Source of the DNA: Sphaerulina vaccinii
Lineage: Eukaryota; Ascomycota; Dothideomycetes; Mycosphaerellales; Mycosphaerellaceae
Length of the DNA: 64,000 nt
Direction of reading: 5' to 3'
Assembly: GCA_022570795.1 (NCBI GenBank)
Contig: JAKUDP010000009.1
Coordinates: 310,001-374,000 of the forward strand
Within the stretch, counting starts at the first letter, position 1, and each line of letters starts with the position of its first letter. The translations under genes and the position numbers were made by a program. A model generated the notes under the pieces. The model was given only the letters and a program-made list of their open reading frames with translations, ran no database searches and was not told the DNA's origin. Of the stretch, positions 1 to 11,690 are shown piece after piece.

Positions 1-3000
1 GTATATGTCGAGTAGGTCTCTAAGAATGTTATTTACTATCTCCTAGTAGGAGGCCGGTATATTAGTTAGTCCTATAGGTATAACTCTAAACTCGTAAAGC
101 CTATAGTATATTCGGAATACTATTTTCTATTCTTCTCCTTCTACTATATAGATAGTATAGAACGCGTCTCGTAGATCGATTTTTATATACTAGTTAGATC
201 TAGTAAGTCTATCTTATAGTTCTTCGATATTAGGTAGTAGATATTAGTTCTTAATAGTAATTTTATTAAGTCGTCGATAATCGACTACTAGTCGTAACTT
301 CCTATTAGGTTTTAGAACAAATATAGTTAGAGCTCTAGCGCTAGATTATAACTTATAGATCTATTATTTTATAAGTATTTTCTTTAACTATTTGTCTTCT
401 TCCTAGAGCTCTTTCTTAGATTTCTTTTATAATAGTTTAAATAGAGGCTCCCTATTAGGTATTAGTATAATCCTATAGTTCTATTTCTAGTATTTAGGTA
501 GAGCTTCTAGTTCCTCGACCTCTTTAAAGAGTTTCGACTACTTTTAATACTTTTTAGAGATATCTAGTTCCGAGGTAGTATCCTTTAATAGAGCGTTACT
601 TCTATTAGTACCTATAACTTTGTAACCCTCTACTATTATCGAGGTGTCTATTTAGGGTAAGTCTACTTCTATAGCTTATAGTAGTATAAGTTCGGTCTAG
701 TTAAACTATTTAGCCTTATCTGCTAGCAAACGCTACTACTATATAGGCTAAATATCGATAATATAATTATATTCCTTAAATATAAGTACTTCTTTTCTCT
801 AGTCGATTACTAGATTATACTTTCTTAACTAAGGTATACCTAGGACGATATTATAACTAGCTATATTAGTAATATCTAGGACAATTATCTTATAGTACTA
901 TTAGATAGTAAGTAGTAGTAGTATTATCTCTTACTCTATACTAGGTAAGAATAATCTATCTACTATAATTAATTTATACTCTTTTTTCTTATACTAGATT
1001 ATAAGTCTATAATATTTTATAAATAACTCGGAGGCAAAGTTCCTACTTGCTCTAGAGTCTATTATAGCTAGTAGCTTATAACTATTAATAATAATTTTTA
1101 TATAGAAGACTATTATTAATACTTAAGTATTTATATTATAGAACTCCCTAGAGATACTTATTTCCTAGGAGTTAATTCTTTTCCCGATAGGGTAATAGTA
1201 GCTTCTTTAGCAAGCTACTTATAGATCTATTATTCCGTTTCTTTAATTATCTAATATAGATTCCTTTCTACCTACGTCTTATTATAGGTAGTCTTAGATT
1301 AATATTACTAGGTAAGAGTATACTTTCTCTAGAGTTCTTTAATAGCTTTGTATATCTAGTTTGTAACAATTTCCCTATTTAGAGTAATATACCTAAATAG
1401 AGTATATATACTTCTAATCGGAACTCTTTCTTATATAAAGGTATCGAACCTATAGTTAACTTTAATATATTAGTAATTCTAGAATATATATCTTATTCTA
1501 TCGAGTATAGTATCTAGCTTAGATAGATAGAAGTATCTCCTTCCTTTAACTTTTAGAAAAATATATTTATAATTCTATACTAGGTTTAGGATAATTTATT
1601 TAATTTGGCTTAGTATATCTATAGTAAAGGTTATAATCTTAATATCTATATCTAATTCTTCGGAACTCTTATTTTTATTATTTATATTATTTTTATTATA
1701 TTCGGAGGGTTGCTTCTTCTTAGAACTTCCTTCTATAGACTAGTCTTATTCTTCCTTCTTAGATTCGATTTTAGGAAGGTAATTTTCTTTATTATAATAA
1801 GACTTATTAATATCTTCTTTATTAGCGAGCCTTAGCTCGGGATAGAGTTCTTATAGTTTATCTAGAATAGGTAGTAGTTTGCTTCTATCTCTATACTATC
1901 GGATTAGCTATAAACTTATACCTTTGCCTAGAGAGCTAGGCTAAAAGTTCGCATTCCTCTTAGAAGATATATATATCTAGTATAAGTCGTTATAATAGAA
2001 TTGCTAGTAAAGGCTTCTATATTCGACTTGTCTTTCTTAGTATAGGTCGAGGTTTACTTATTATCCTATTATACTAAAGGATCGGACTTGCTAATAAAAG
2101 GTTATAGATTTATTATAACCTCCTCGTCTATTTCCCTTCTACTATATTATATTAAAGAGCTATTACTATACTATATTCTTCGAATAGTAGTCCCTCTTTA
2201 TATAGCCTTCTTTACTATATCTATAATAGGTTAGTTCTTCTCGCTTCTTATAGAGCTTCCCTTTGCCTCTAGCTCTAAACTTCTTACCTTTCTCGATATT
2301 ATCGAGCTCTATTAGTTGCAGACTATAGTATAGCTGCGACCTTAGTTGCTATTGTCCTTAGTACTTGTCTCTAGCTAAGAAGTAGCTAGTTCTTCTTTAT
2401 TGTTTAGTAGTATATCTAGCTACTCTAGCTACCTTAGAGTTATACTATTTCTCGAGGGCTTGTTTATAGAGGCTATTATTAATCTTAATAGTTTCCTTAA
2501 TTAACTAGGTAAGGTTCTTAATAATAACTACTTGCTTAGTATAGGCTAGTTTGTCTTTAACTTAATCCTTAAGACCCCTATAGTATATTACTTAGAGGGC
2601 TTTATTATTCTAACTAATAATATATATATACTTCTAGAACTTGGCTATATACTCGGATATAGAAGTAGTCTATTTAAGATATTATATAATATAGATAGTA
2701 GTACTAACTTTGTTAGAGACTCTAAATAGAGTAGTTATCTAGCTTCTAAACCGATTATACTTAGTAAAGATTCTATTCTTATCTTTATTATTATAGAGGT
2801 AGGATTCTAGGTATAGCTTAAGCTAGTATTTAGTATATCTATAAAGGAAGGTAGAGGCAAATAGTATCTTGTTTTTATTTTTAACTTTGTTAAACCTAAA
2901 GTATAAGGCTAGTTAATTAAACTAGGTAGATAGTTTGTCGTAGTCTCTATAGTAGAGATCTAGCTTAGCGACCTTTAAGTCTTTAAAGTCGAGTAGTCTA

Positions 3001-3271
3001 GCATTTGCCTAGGTTCGCAAAGATCGAATAGTTCCTACTTTACTAGAAGTAGGAGTTCCTCTAGAGCTTCCTATAATAGATATATTATAAGGGTATATAA
3101 AGCTATTAGGTTATAGGGGACCTAATAATCTTACTAAGTAGAGGCTAAGCTTAATCTAGTTAGAGCTTGTTAATATATCTATAAGGAAGCAAGTAAAAAA
3201 AGTTCTTATATTCTAATTAGTAAGATAGAATAGTAAGTTATATATAATAACTATCTATAACTATAATATTT
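1..3271 (-). mobile_element. RIP-degraded Ty3/gypsy retrotransposon (partial)
   Basis: This is the remnant of a Ty3/gypsy gag-pol read right to left. No open frame survives, but the minus strand reads through TAG/TAA codons. Reverse transcriptase lies at about 45-330 (LVVDYRRLNKITIKN, then LRDAFY and EFRVIPIGLTN further on). The protease-like IIDSRASRNFASELF (ancestral DSGA) lies near 1020-1080, and the post-protease VLDITNIASYNIVLGIP near 825-880. A ruined CCHC knuckle lies at about 2188-2236, with cysteines and histidine replaced by Tyr (YYRYSKEGYIKRDYY). The order RT-PR-Gag from left to right fits a minus-strand element whose RNase H, integrase and 3' LTR lie beyond the left edge. CpA and TpG are nearly absent, as expected of RIP. 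The 5' LTR was not located; it may be split by the copia element inserted at 3277. Confidence 0.85.
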
Positions 3272-3276
3272 ATTAC
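3272..3276. repeat. target-site duplication, left
   Basis: attac lies directly left of the left LTR and is repeated at 9002-9006 directly right of the right LTR. Five bases is the usual copia duplication. Confidence 0.85.
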
Positions 3277-3523
3277 TATCGAAATAGGATAATAATATAT
3301 ATACCTACGATATATAGAAAGAGTCTTAATACGCGATAGAAGTAGAAGCGTTAGATAGGAACTAACTATATTAATTATATTAGTTAGTTATAGATTGTAT
3401 CTCCTTCTAAGATATAGAGTATTAGATAAGCTACGTAACCTACTATTATATAATATATATTATATAATCTAATCTCTAAGAGGGTGTCTCTTAGATAGTC
3501 TAACTAGACTATACTTTCTAATA
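3277..3523 (-). repeat. copia 3' LTR
   Basis: Left LTR copy, 247 bp, aligning end to end without length change with 8755-9001. It starts with TA and ends with TA on the plus strand, as expected of TG...CA ends after RIP. It is more heavily mutated than the right copy: where the right copy keeps two CACGTG palindromes, this one reads tacgtaa and tatataa. Confidence 0.92.
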
Positions 3524-6500
3524 CTCCTACTTAGGCTAGATAGTTATTCTACCCTATATTCTAGTACTTATATTCTATTCTAAATCTTAATAACTTATTA
3601 AGTATAGAAGAGCTATTTATATAAGCTAGAGTTGTTTTATAAACTTCTAGAATTAGGGACTATTCTTCGGCTTAGTTAACCTATCTACAACTATCTCTTT
3701 TATTAGAATATATACTACTACTATCTTCCTTTGCTACTAGAGTCTTTTAATATTATTATAGGCTATATTAATATATTTTAATCTTTTATAGGTATAGGCA
3801 TTCTTAACTAGGGTTAGAGATACTTAGTTATTCCCTATAATCTAAATAGGTCTAAGTTTATTTACTATATTAGAGTTTGCTTTAATAAGTAGTTAAAAAG
3901 AATATTCTCCTACTAACTCTATATAGTCTATTTCTTTTAGAAGTGCTACTAGAAATTAAGATTACTTAGTATATATATTTAGAGCTATATACTTAGCCTC
4001 TATAGTTAATATTACTATAGACTTCTACTTCTTACTTATCTAAGATACTAGTATTCTATAGAGGAAGAAGATAGATCCTAGGATTAAAACTCTATCTACC
4101 TTATCTATTATATAGTTAGAGTCTAAATATCTAATAAGGCTTCTACTACCTCTTCTAAATATAAGTCCTAGGTCTAGGGACGACCTAAGGTATTTTATTA
4201 GTTTTTTTAGAGTATTTATATATCCTCTTATTAGGTTAGCTATATATAAGCTTAGTCTACTAAGAGCGAAAGTAATATCTAGTCTTATTATAATTATCGG
4301 CTATATCTATATATCTATCTAGCTTTAGTACTTCTATTTAGTATATTTCTTATTAGATAGGATTGCTTTAGTAAAGCTTTTATAACTATCTATTAGTAAG
4401 AGAGTTAGATAGGTATTTTCTTTAGTTATATTTAGCTTTGCAAGGTTCTCTTAGATATAGTATTCTTAATTAAGCTTTAGAGTTCCTATAACTCTATTTC
4501 TTATTATTTTTATTCTAAGAATCTTTTCTAGCTTTTTTAGATTCTTAATCTTAAAGACCTTACTAAGCTATTTTTTAAACTAGAGAATATTCTTTAGCTC
4601 TAGTACTATAATAGGTATATTATCTATATAGGTTAGGACTATAATTTTTCTTTTTCTATAAATAAGTAGATATAGATTAATTTCTAATTAATCGAATTCT
4701 ATCTATTCTAGCTTTAAGATATAGAGTTTATTCTAGTCTCTTACTACTTGCTTAAGTCTATAGAGACTCCTTAGGATCTTTAGGACCTAGTTTAGTAGAA
4801 CCTCTACTTCTAGAAGTAGGATTATATAGATATCTTCTTTTAGAAAGCTCTTTATAAATATATTATTTATATCTACTTAGTATATCTCTAAGTCCTTCTT
4901 GCAAATAACTACTATAAATACTTTTAAAGTATTATACTTTATAGTTAGTATAAAGGTATTCTTAAAGTCTACTCTAAACTTCTAGAAGAATTCTCTAGTA
5001 ACTAGTCTTGCCTTAAACTTTTTAATAGCTCTACTAATTAATCTTTTTATATTAAAGACCTATCTAGATATTATAAGGTTTGTACTCTTTAGTAGTATAA
5101 CTAGCTTCTAGGTATAGTTACTATCTAAAGCTACTAGTTCTCTCTAGATTGCTTCTTTCTATATATAGCTCTATTTAGAATTCTATATTACTTCTTTATA
5201 GGATCTTAGAATAGGAACTTCTTACTTTAAAGTAATATTAGGTTCGAGTACTATAAATGCAACCTTCTTAATCTCTACTAAGGTTTCCTAGATATAATTC
5301 CCTTCTTCTTTAATTAGGCTAAGAAATACTTTATAATACTTTAGGTTAGGTATATTCTTTTTTTTATCTCTCTACCTTTTTTAGAAGACCTACTTTATAA
5401 CTATACTATAGGCTTTAGGTTTAGGTCCTTCCTCTTTATCCGAGATAGATCTTCTTCTTTTCTAGAATTATACTCTTACTTCTAGTAGATCTTATATAAT
5501 ATCTAGATATTTTCTAATATATATATTTCTACTAGTCCTTTAATAAACTTTAGTCGGCTAATTAGTCGGCTACTCTATTCTAATTTTCTTCTTCTAAAGC
5601 TATATACTCCTAGAGTTTTCTTTTTCTAGATCTATTTTCTAGTACTCCTTCTTATCTTTTAGTAGAGGTCTAAGCTATATAATTAGTAGTTAATATTTAG
5701 TTAGGCCTCTAGAGCCCGACGGACTTTAGAACTCCTTCTACTTCTTTAGTCTCCTAACTAGTTTCCTAACTAGTATAATACTAGATTAGTTAAGCCTAGG
5801 AATATTTAACTCTAAATCTCCTTCTTTCTTATACTTAAACTATTTAGTATTACTATAGGCCTTAATAGCCTCTATATTAGGCTTCTAGAAGAGCTATATT
5901 TTAGTAGTATCTAGAATATAACCGACGAATATAGTATCCTTACCTCTATTTATTAGTTTATCTAATCGTATTCTAGCTAGCTAGAACTTTAGGTTTATAT
6001 ATATAACTACTCTATAGCTCTAGACTCTAAAGTATAATACTAGAAGTCTCTATCCTAAGAACGCCTCCTTAAGTAAGACCTTAAATCTATTAATATCTAG
6101 CCTATTTAGAAAAGTATTCCTAATAATAATACTTACTTCTAGTATCTTAGGCTAGAACTTAATTAGTATATTAGATTCTTTTAGTATTGCTCTTACTCTT
6201 TTTTTAGAGGTCTAGATCGATCTTTTAATAACTCTATTCTAAATAGAGTTATATACCTTAGTAGTATAGAAAGAGATTCTATTCTCTCTTTTCTACTACT
6301 TTAGTATAGTAAGAAGCTTTCTAGCTCTATTACTTCTTACTACTTAGAGAGAATTTCTAGATTAAAGCTCTACCTTTCTTTTCTATTAGTAGAGAGTAGG
6401 TAGTACATCTATTCTTAACTTTAGTAGGAAGGCCTACTTCTTTCTTAAGAAGTTATTAATAATTTCAAGCTACTACTTAAATTCTAATCTTAAAATAGGT

Positions 6501-8736
6501 AGGGGTCTATAGATATTAATAGATATAAGAGCTAGCCTTTAGAGCTTCTACTATATCTCTTTCCCTTTATACTACTTTATCTTTACTATTATATAGACTC
6601 TATATACCCTATACTCTTTTAGAATTAGTATTAGGCTTTTTAAATCTAAGATCTAATAAAGGTTCTTTACTACCTTTTTTCTAAAATATATAAGCTTTCG
6701 ATACTAGAGCTTCTACTAATCCTAGGTACTCTCTAATATATAGAAAGTATATACTTTATCTATTAATTCCTATAAGAAGTATATTTAATTTCGGTCGAGC
6801 CTCTAAGGCCTAATAGACTTAGCTAGACTCTTATTAATTTCTTTAATAAATAGAACTCCTTCTAATATTCTTATCTAGATAACTACTTTTCTAGAGGCTA
6901 AAATAAGTATAAATTTTAGTAGTTAAATACCAAACTACTTACTAAACTAACTCTATAAAATAAGATTAACTCTAAGACTAGGTATAAATAGAATATCTTT
7001 TAGTATAATCTATTTCCCCTTTCTTCCCCCTATTACTACTTTCCTAATATATATAGCTATTAAGTAGCTACTACCGACCTTAATCTACTTTCTAGTCTAA
7101 AAAGGTTTTAGTTCCCTAAAAAGTAATTTTTAGTTAGTTATATAGATAGAAGTATAAAAGTTAAGTAGCTATTCTAATAGCCTATACTTGCCTTTTATAT
7201 CTATAGTTAAGTAGGCTACTTTATTTATATTCTTATCCTCTAATAGGGTCTAAGATACTTCTAAGGTAGTTAGTAACTCTATATTTTCTTATACTATAAA
7301 GGCCTTCTTTAGGTACTTCTTACTTAAGTTAGATTTTCTTTTAAGAGATTATACTTTAAGTTTAAGTTTCTTTACTATTTTTTTAAGTTTATCTTTCTCT
7401 AGTAAAGATTCTTTTCTTTGTTTTAATAGAGAGTATCTTTTCTTAACTTAGTATTCTATCTTTAGTACTATAGTCTTAGTAGCTCTCTTTACTCTCTCGA
7501 GTCTAGAGTAATTATTCTAGATATATAGTCCTCTATAGAGGAAATAGGCTAGTAGTTCCTAGGTACCTTTCTTAGTAAATATAGCTATCTCTCGGCCTAT
7601 TATCTATTTCTATTTTTCTCTTAGAATTCTAAAAATGTCCTAAGGCTTAAGATTCTACCTTAGGTCTATACTATCTCTAATTATTAAGTAGGACTTAGGT
7701 AGAGCTATAAGAAGTTACTATATCTTTCTATTCTTAGTTTTAATTTCTTTAAACTATAGGGAGATTGCAACTACCTTTTTTATAATAGTACTTAGGCTCT
7801 ACTATACTTTATTAATTGTCTAGCTATCTTATATTTCGAATATAGTATACTATTTAAAAAGGCTTCTTCCTATAGCTTAAAGCTTACTTTTATACCTCTT
7901 TTTAGCCTATTTCTAGAGCTTTTCTACTATTTTAATCTCCTATATTACTTCCTAATTATCTACTAATATATAGATATATATTTTATAGAGAGCTACTATA
8001 TTATACTTCTTATAGGATACTCTCTTAATAGAGCTATCTAGCGAGTCTAATAATATAGTTAATATATATTCTAAAGGAGTTAATACTAGAGTATCTAGTA
8101 TAGTCTCTAATAGAACCTATTCTACTTACTTAGATATAAAATATATTCTTATTATTCTAAACTAGAACTTATAGTTCTCTCTTAGTATTAGTATAGCTAC
8201 TTTCCTACTAAATCTACTTCTTTACTCTTAATCTATTTTACTTTAAAATATTAAAACTAAACTTCTAAAAGTTAATACTCTTTTAAATAATTTTAGTAGT
8301 AGTTTCTAGATAGCTACTTTCCTAGTCTAAAACTCTTTTCCTTCTCTTTTAGATAAGCTTAGTATAGTTTTCTATACTTCCTACTTAACTATACTTATAG
8401 ATAGACTTAAAAAGTCTCTTCTTAGAGAAATATACTTTTCTAAAGTATTAGTAGTACTCTAGTATAGAGGTTAAGTCTTATCTATATAAGATAGTACTTT
8501 AGCCTCTAGCTTACTCTTTCCTCTTTATACCTTTTAAGCTCTACTTTTTAAGTATATCTTACTAGGTTCTTCTCTATCTTATCTATCTATAGGAACGTCT
8601 AGAACTTGCTAGAATCTTCTATATCTTCTTAGTAGTATAGATAGGTATACCTCGAGTCTTCTAATACTTCTTTTATTATAGGTTTGTGTTCTACTATTAG
8701 AAAAGGCTAACTATTACTATCTAATACTTCTTCTAT

Positions 8737-8754
8737 AAACCTAGGCTTATAACC
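8737..8754 (-). other. copia primer-binding site
   Basis: Directly inside the 5' LTR the minus strand reads ggttataagcctagg. Allowing G-to-A and C-to-T RIP changes, this matches the Drosophila copia primer site ggttatgggcccag, which pairs with an internal fragment of initiator tRNA-Met (established for copia and Ty5). The match and its position immediately next to the LTR support the LTR boundary and the copia assignment. Confidence 0.65.
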
Positions 8755-9001
8755 TATTAAAATAGAATAATAATATATATATCTATAATATATAGAAAAA
8801 GTCTTAATATATAATAGAAGTAGAAGCATTAGATAGGAACTAACTATATTAATTGTATTAGTTAGTTCTAGGTTGCATCTCCTTCTAAGATATAGAGTAT
8901 TAGATAAGCCACGTGACCTACTGTCACGTGACGTATATTATATAATCTAATCCCTAAAAGAGTATTTCTTAGATAGTCTAACTAGACTATACTTTCTAAT
9001 A
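8755..9001 (-). repeat. copia 5' LTR
   Basis: Right LTR copy, 247 bp, and the 5' LTR of the minus-strand element. It retains two CACGTG palindromes (8910-8915 and 8925-8930) that are mutated by C-to-T/G-to-A changes in the left copy. In the 5' LTR these could be promoter elements; that role is inference only. Confidence 0.92.
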
Positions 9002-9006
9002 ATTAC
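9002..9006. repeat. target-site duplication, right
   Basis: Second copy of attac, flanking the right LTR; see the partner at 3272-3276. Confidence 0.85.
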
Positions 9007-9700
9007 CTATATATATAAAAAAGATTCCTAGTTTTATTAATTACTCTAATTACTCTAATTAAGGCCTACTTAGTATAATTAGAGTACTTAGTATAATTAG
9101 TAGTAGGCCTAGTCTAAGTGCTACTAATTACTTCTATATATAATATATACTTAGAAAATCTATAGAAATATTCCTATAGTATATAAACTATAATAGATAG
9201 ATTATATTAACTAGACTATTTAAAGCCTAAGATAGGCTTAGCTTGTTTTGCTACTATAGAGATACTAGGTTTAATAATATCTAGCTCTAGAGGCAAAATA
9301 TTACTCTATTTCTTATTTATACTAGATTGTTCTAAGCTCTTTTTTAGCTAACTATCTTTCTACTTATAGCGCTCTAGTAGTAACTTCTTCGAATCGATTC
9401 TTTGTTTTAGTAGCTCTTATTTGCTATAGCTTATAACTTTAATATCTAATAAGTTAGATTTTTTCTTCTAGTTCTTAGTCTAGCTATTTCTATTTATACT
9501 TTTAGATCGAGGTTCCTTATAAGAATTCTAGCCTATAAGTATATTCTAGGTCTCTACTAGAGTATTTAGAGTACTAGTTAGAGTAGAGTTACTACTCTAA
9601 TCTTCTATCTCTATAGTTATTACTACTACTTTAGCCTTATACTTCTATTCTCTACTAATCTTACTTGCTATATAAGTGCCTATATATATACTAGATCCTT
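9007..9700 (-). pseudogene. RIP-degraded reading frame of unknown origin
   Basis: AT-rich, CpA-depleted sequence right of the copia element. On the minus strand from about 9680 to 9230 one frame can be followed with stops that are almost all TAG (expected CAG or TGG before RIP). The readable parts are basic and coiled-coil-like (for example KKSNLLDIKVISYSK and LGKSLEQ-like stretches rich in Lys, Leu and Ser). I do not recognise a family. It may be gag or leader sequence of the gypsy element cut by the copia insertion, or part of a separate transposon. The left part (9007-9230) holds short AT-rich direct repeats and nothing recognisable. Confidence 0.35.
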
Positions 9701-9839
9701 AGCGTCTTTATGCGCCTAACGCGTCTTAGTAGCTACTTCAAAATCGTTATACTTTTTGCTATATCTCTTAATATCTACGACGACAGCTCTTAGCTTGGCT
9801 ATATTCTCGCTATTAGGCGCTAGCTCAGGTTTTGAAACC

Positions 9840-10615
9840 TCGTTACCTATAATAGCGGGGTATGTTGGAGTTAGTAAGAGAGTTGTCGTTGGTCGGTGTG
9901 TGTATGTCTTATACCTCGGGGAGCCGTGTGTGTGTGCGCCGAACTTAGGCAGATTTAGCCGTTTTTTACTTTGTGGACTGCGCGCAACTGCCGTTTCACT
10001 CCCTAGACTGTGCAATACCTATGCCTTCGAAGCTCCCAACCGAAGAACTGGCAACGCTAGTCTGAGTCGGTAGAGATTCGTAGGTATGTGTGTTGCACAC
10101 CTTCAGGATCCGTATAAGTGTGCACCTATCACACGCAGATTCGATCGCTTCACTTAGTGGAGTGCGCATACTTGCCGAAGTCGGTACTTTCACTCCCTAG
10201 ACTCTGTAATAGCCGTGGCTTCGAGTCTGCCGACCGAAGAATAGCAACGCTTGTCTGAGTTGTTAGAGACTCGTAGGTGTGTGTGTGTTCTCCGCCTGTG
10301 AATCCGTGCGTGTGCAACTATTACACGCAGATCTGATTGTTCCTTCGTGGACTGAGCGCACCTGCCGGAGTTAATCGCTACACTCCACTCTTTGAACTCT
10401 GCAAACTCTGTAGCTTCCTAGCTCGACTGGAAGCAGAGCAGCGCTGTTGGCCCTCCTGAGCTAGGAAGCGCGTAGCTGTGAGATGGAGATGCGTAGTTAT
10501 TGGTGTATTTGTTGCTACGCGTAGATCCGATCTTTGCATGAAGCTCCCTAGCCTGTGCAATACTTGTGCCTTCGAACTCCCGACCGAAGAGTTTACAAAA
10601 ATTCCTCGACTGGGC
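9840..10615. repeat. degenerate ~185-bp tandem repeat
   Basis: Three diverged units start at about 9973, 10157 and 10347 (spacings 184 and 190), each opening with a gtggactg/gtggagtg-type block. A partial unit lies to the left (from about 9860) and another to the right (10538-10615). Shared blocks include cactccctagact, cttcga, cgaccgaaga, a gt-rich stretch and acacgcagat near the unit end. The array is GC-normal and not RIP-mutated although it touches a RIP block. It has no coding potential that survives across units. Confidence 0.75.
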
Positions 10616-11690
10616 AATCGGCGCCTTCCCGATTCTTGTGATACTAACGTGGTAGTGGAGGAGACTATGCTTTGCTACCTAATATATGTCAGCCCTTGGC
10701 TCGAGCGGTGCTGCTCGCAGCGCTTCTTTGGCAGCTCGTCGGAGCCTGCCCCAAGGTGACTTTTGAGCCACACATGCGGCGCGAGGGTTGAACTCGTGTA
10801 GCGGCTTTGTGGGCATTTTAGGAGTCTCACATACCGTGTGCTTCACCTGACTCAGCTCTCTGCTAAGAAGACAATTTGGTCGTTTTTGGATGCTGGGTCG
10901 TGTGTTGTGAAGTGACGCGTGATGTTGTTTTGAGATAGTGACTCTCTCCTCGTGACTGCGCTTGCTGATAGCAACTCCTCAATTCAAGTGCAAGTATGTA
11001 CAGTATGTACAGGCAACATTAATCGTTCTTTGACAGCAAGCTGAGCAGAACTTCAGCGCCTTTGGCTGGATGGCGCAACCACGCATAGTAGAGCAACCGC
11101 GTGAGTCGCACCTTCTTTCTTCCACGCGCAAACGGGGTTTCACTTTATCTTGTGAAGCCCAAATGCGAAGTGAAGGAAAGTACGTGACTCTGATCGATTG
11201 TGTTTCTGTATATAGTATCCCGAACAGGATTACGGACACAGAAAAGCACAATCGAAATATTTGTCGGAAGTGAAGTTGAAGCAAAAGATCCAGAAGCCAT
11301 TGGGTTTTCGACAGGTTTATATACCTTTGTGCGCGGCGCTATACCGCATACGACAAGGTTTGTTATTGGGGATGCAGCAGATAACCCCTCTTTCTAGCCG
11401 CTTTGAGACCGTGAGTCACGAGATCCTAGGAGAACGACTGCTAATTGGAGCAGAGTTCTGAGGACACCCTTGTATCGTGATACGGCCGTTGGATTTGTAC
11501 AGGTGCACCATATCAAGATGGACATGACCCCTTCGTTAACTCGATGTTGCTATGTTCTTGGACGAGGCTTCAAGGGGGAACTCCATTGCACGTCGTCAAC
11601 GCCTCTGCGGCAGGTCGTGACAGTGAAGTGATGCATGAGATCGATTCACCAGGACCGACTTCCCGAGCGAACGGATGGTGCAGTTCACTA
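10616..11690. other. intergenic, no gene seen
   Basis: Normal base composition. Short open frames here lack any recognisable domain or splice-supported continuation. It separates the tandem repeat from the 3' end of the hydrolase gene. Confidence 0.5.

Larger units (their letters stand above)
3277..9001 (-). mobile_element. complete RIP-degraded Ty1/copia LTR retrotransposon
   Basis: This 5725-bp element is bounded by two 247-bp direct repeats (LTRs) and flanked by the 5-bp duplication attac. It is read on the minus strand. RNase H is seen at about 3980-4140 (TIEAKYIALN, LDSNYIIDKVDR). Reverse transcriptase is seen at about 4600-4900 (IVLTYIDNIP for the YVDD motif; VDINNIFIKSFLKEDIYI for the conserved VDVxxAFLxGxLxExIYM stretch). 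RNase H lying 3' of RT, next to the 3' LTR, is the copia order rather than gypsy. No frame remains open, with numerous TAG codons where CAG is expected. Integrase and Gag should lie in 5000-8700, but I did not resolve them. It sits inside older gypsy-derived sequence, so the insertion is nested. Confidence 0.9.
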
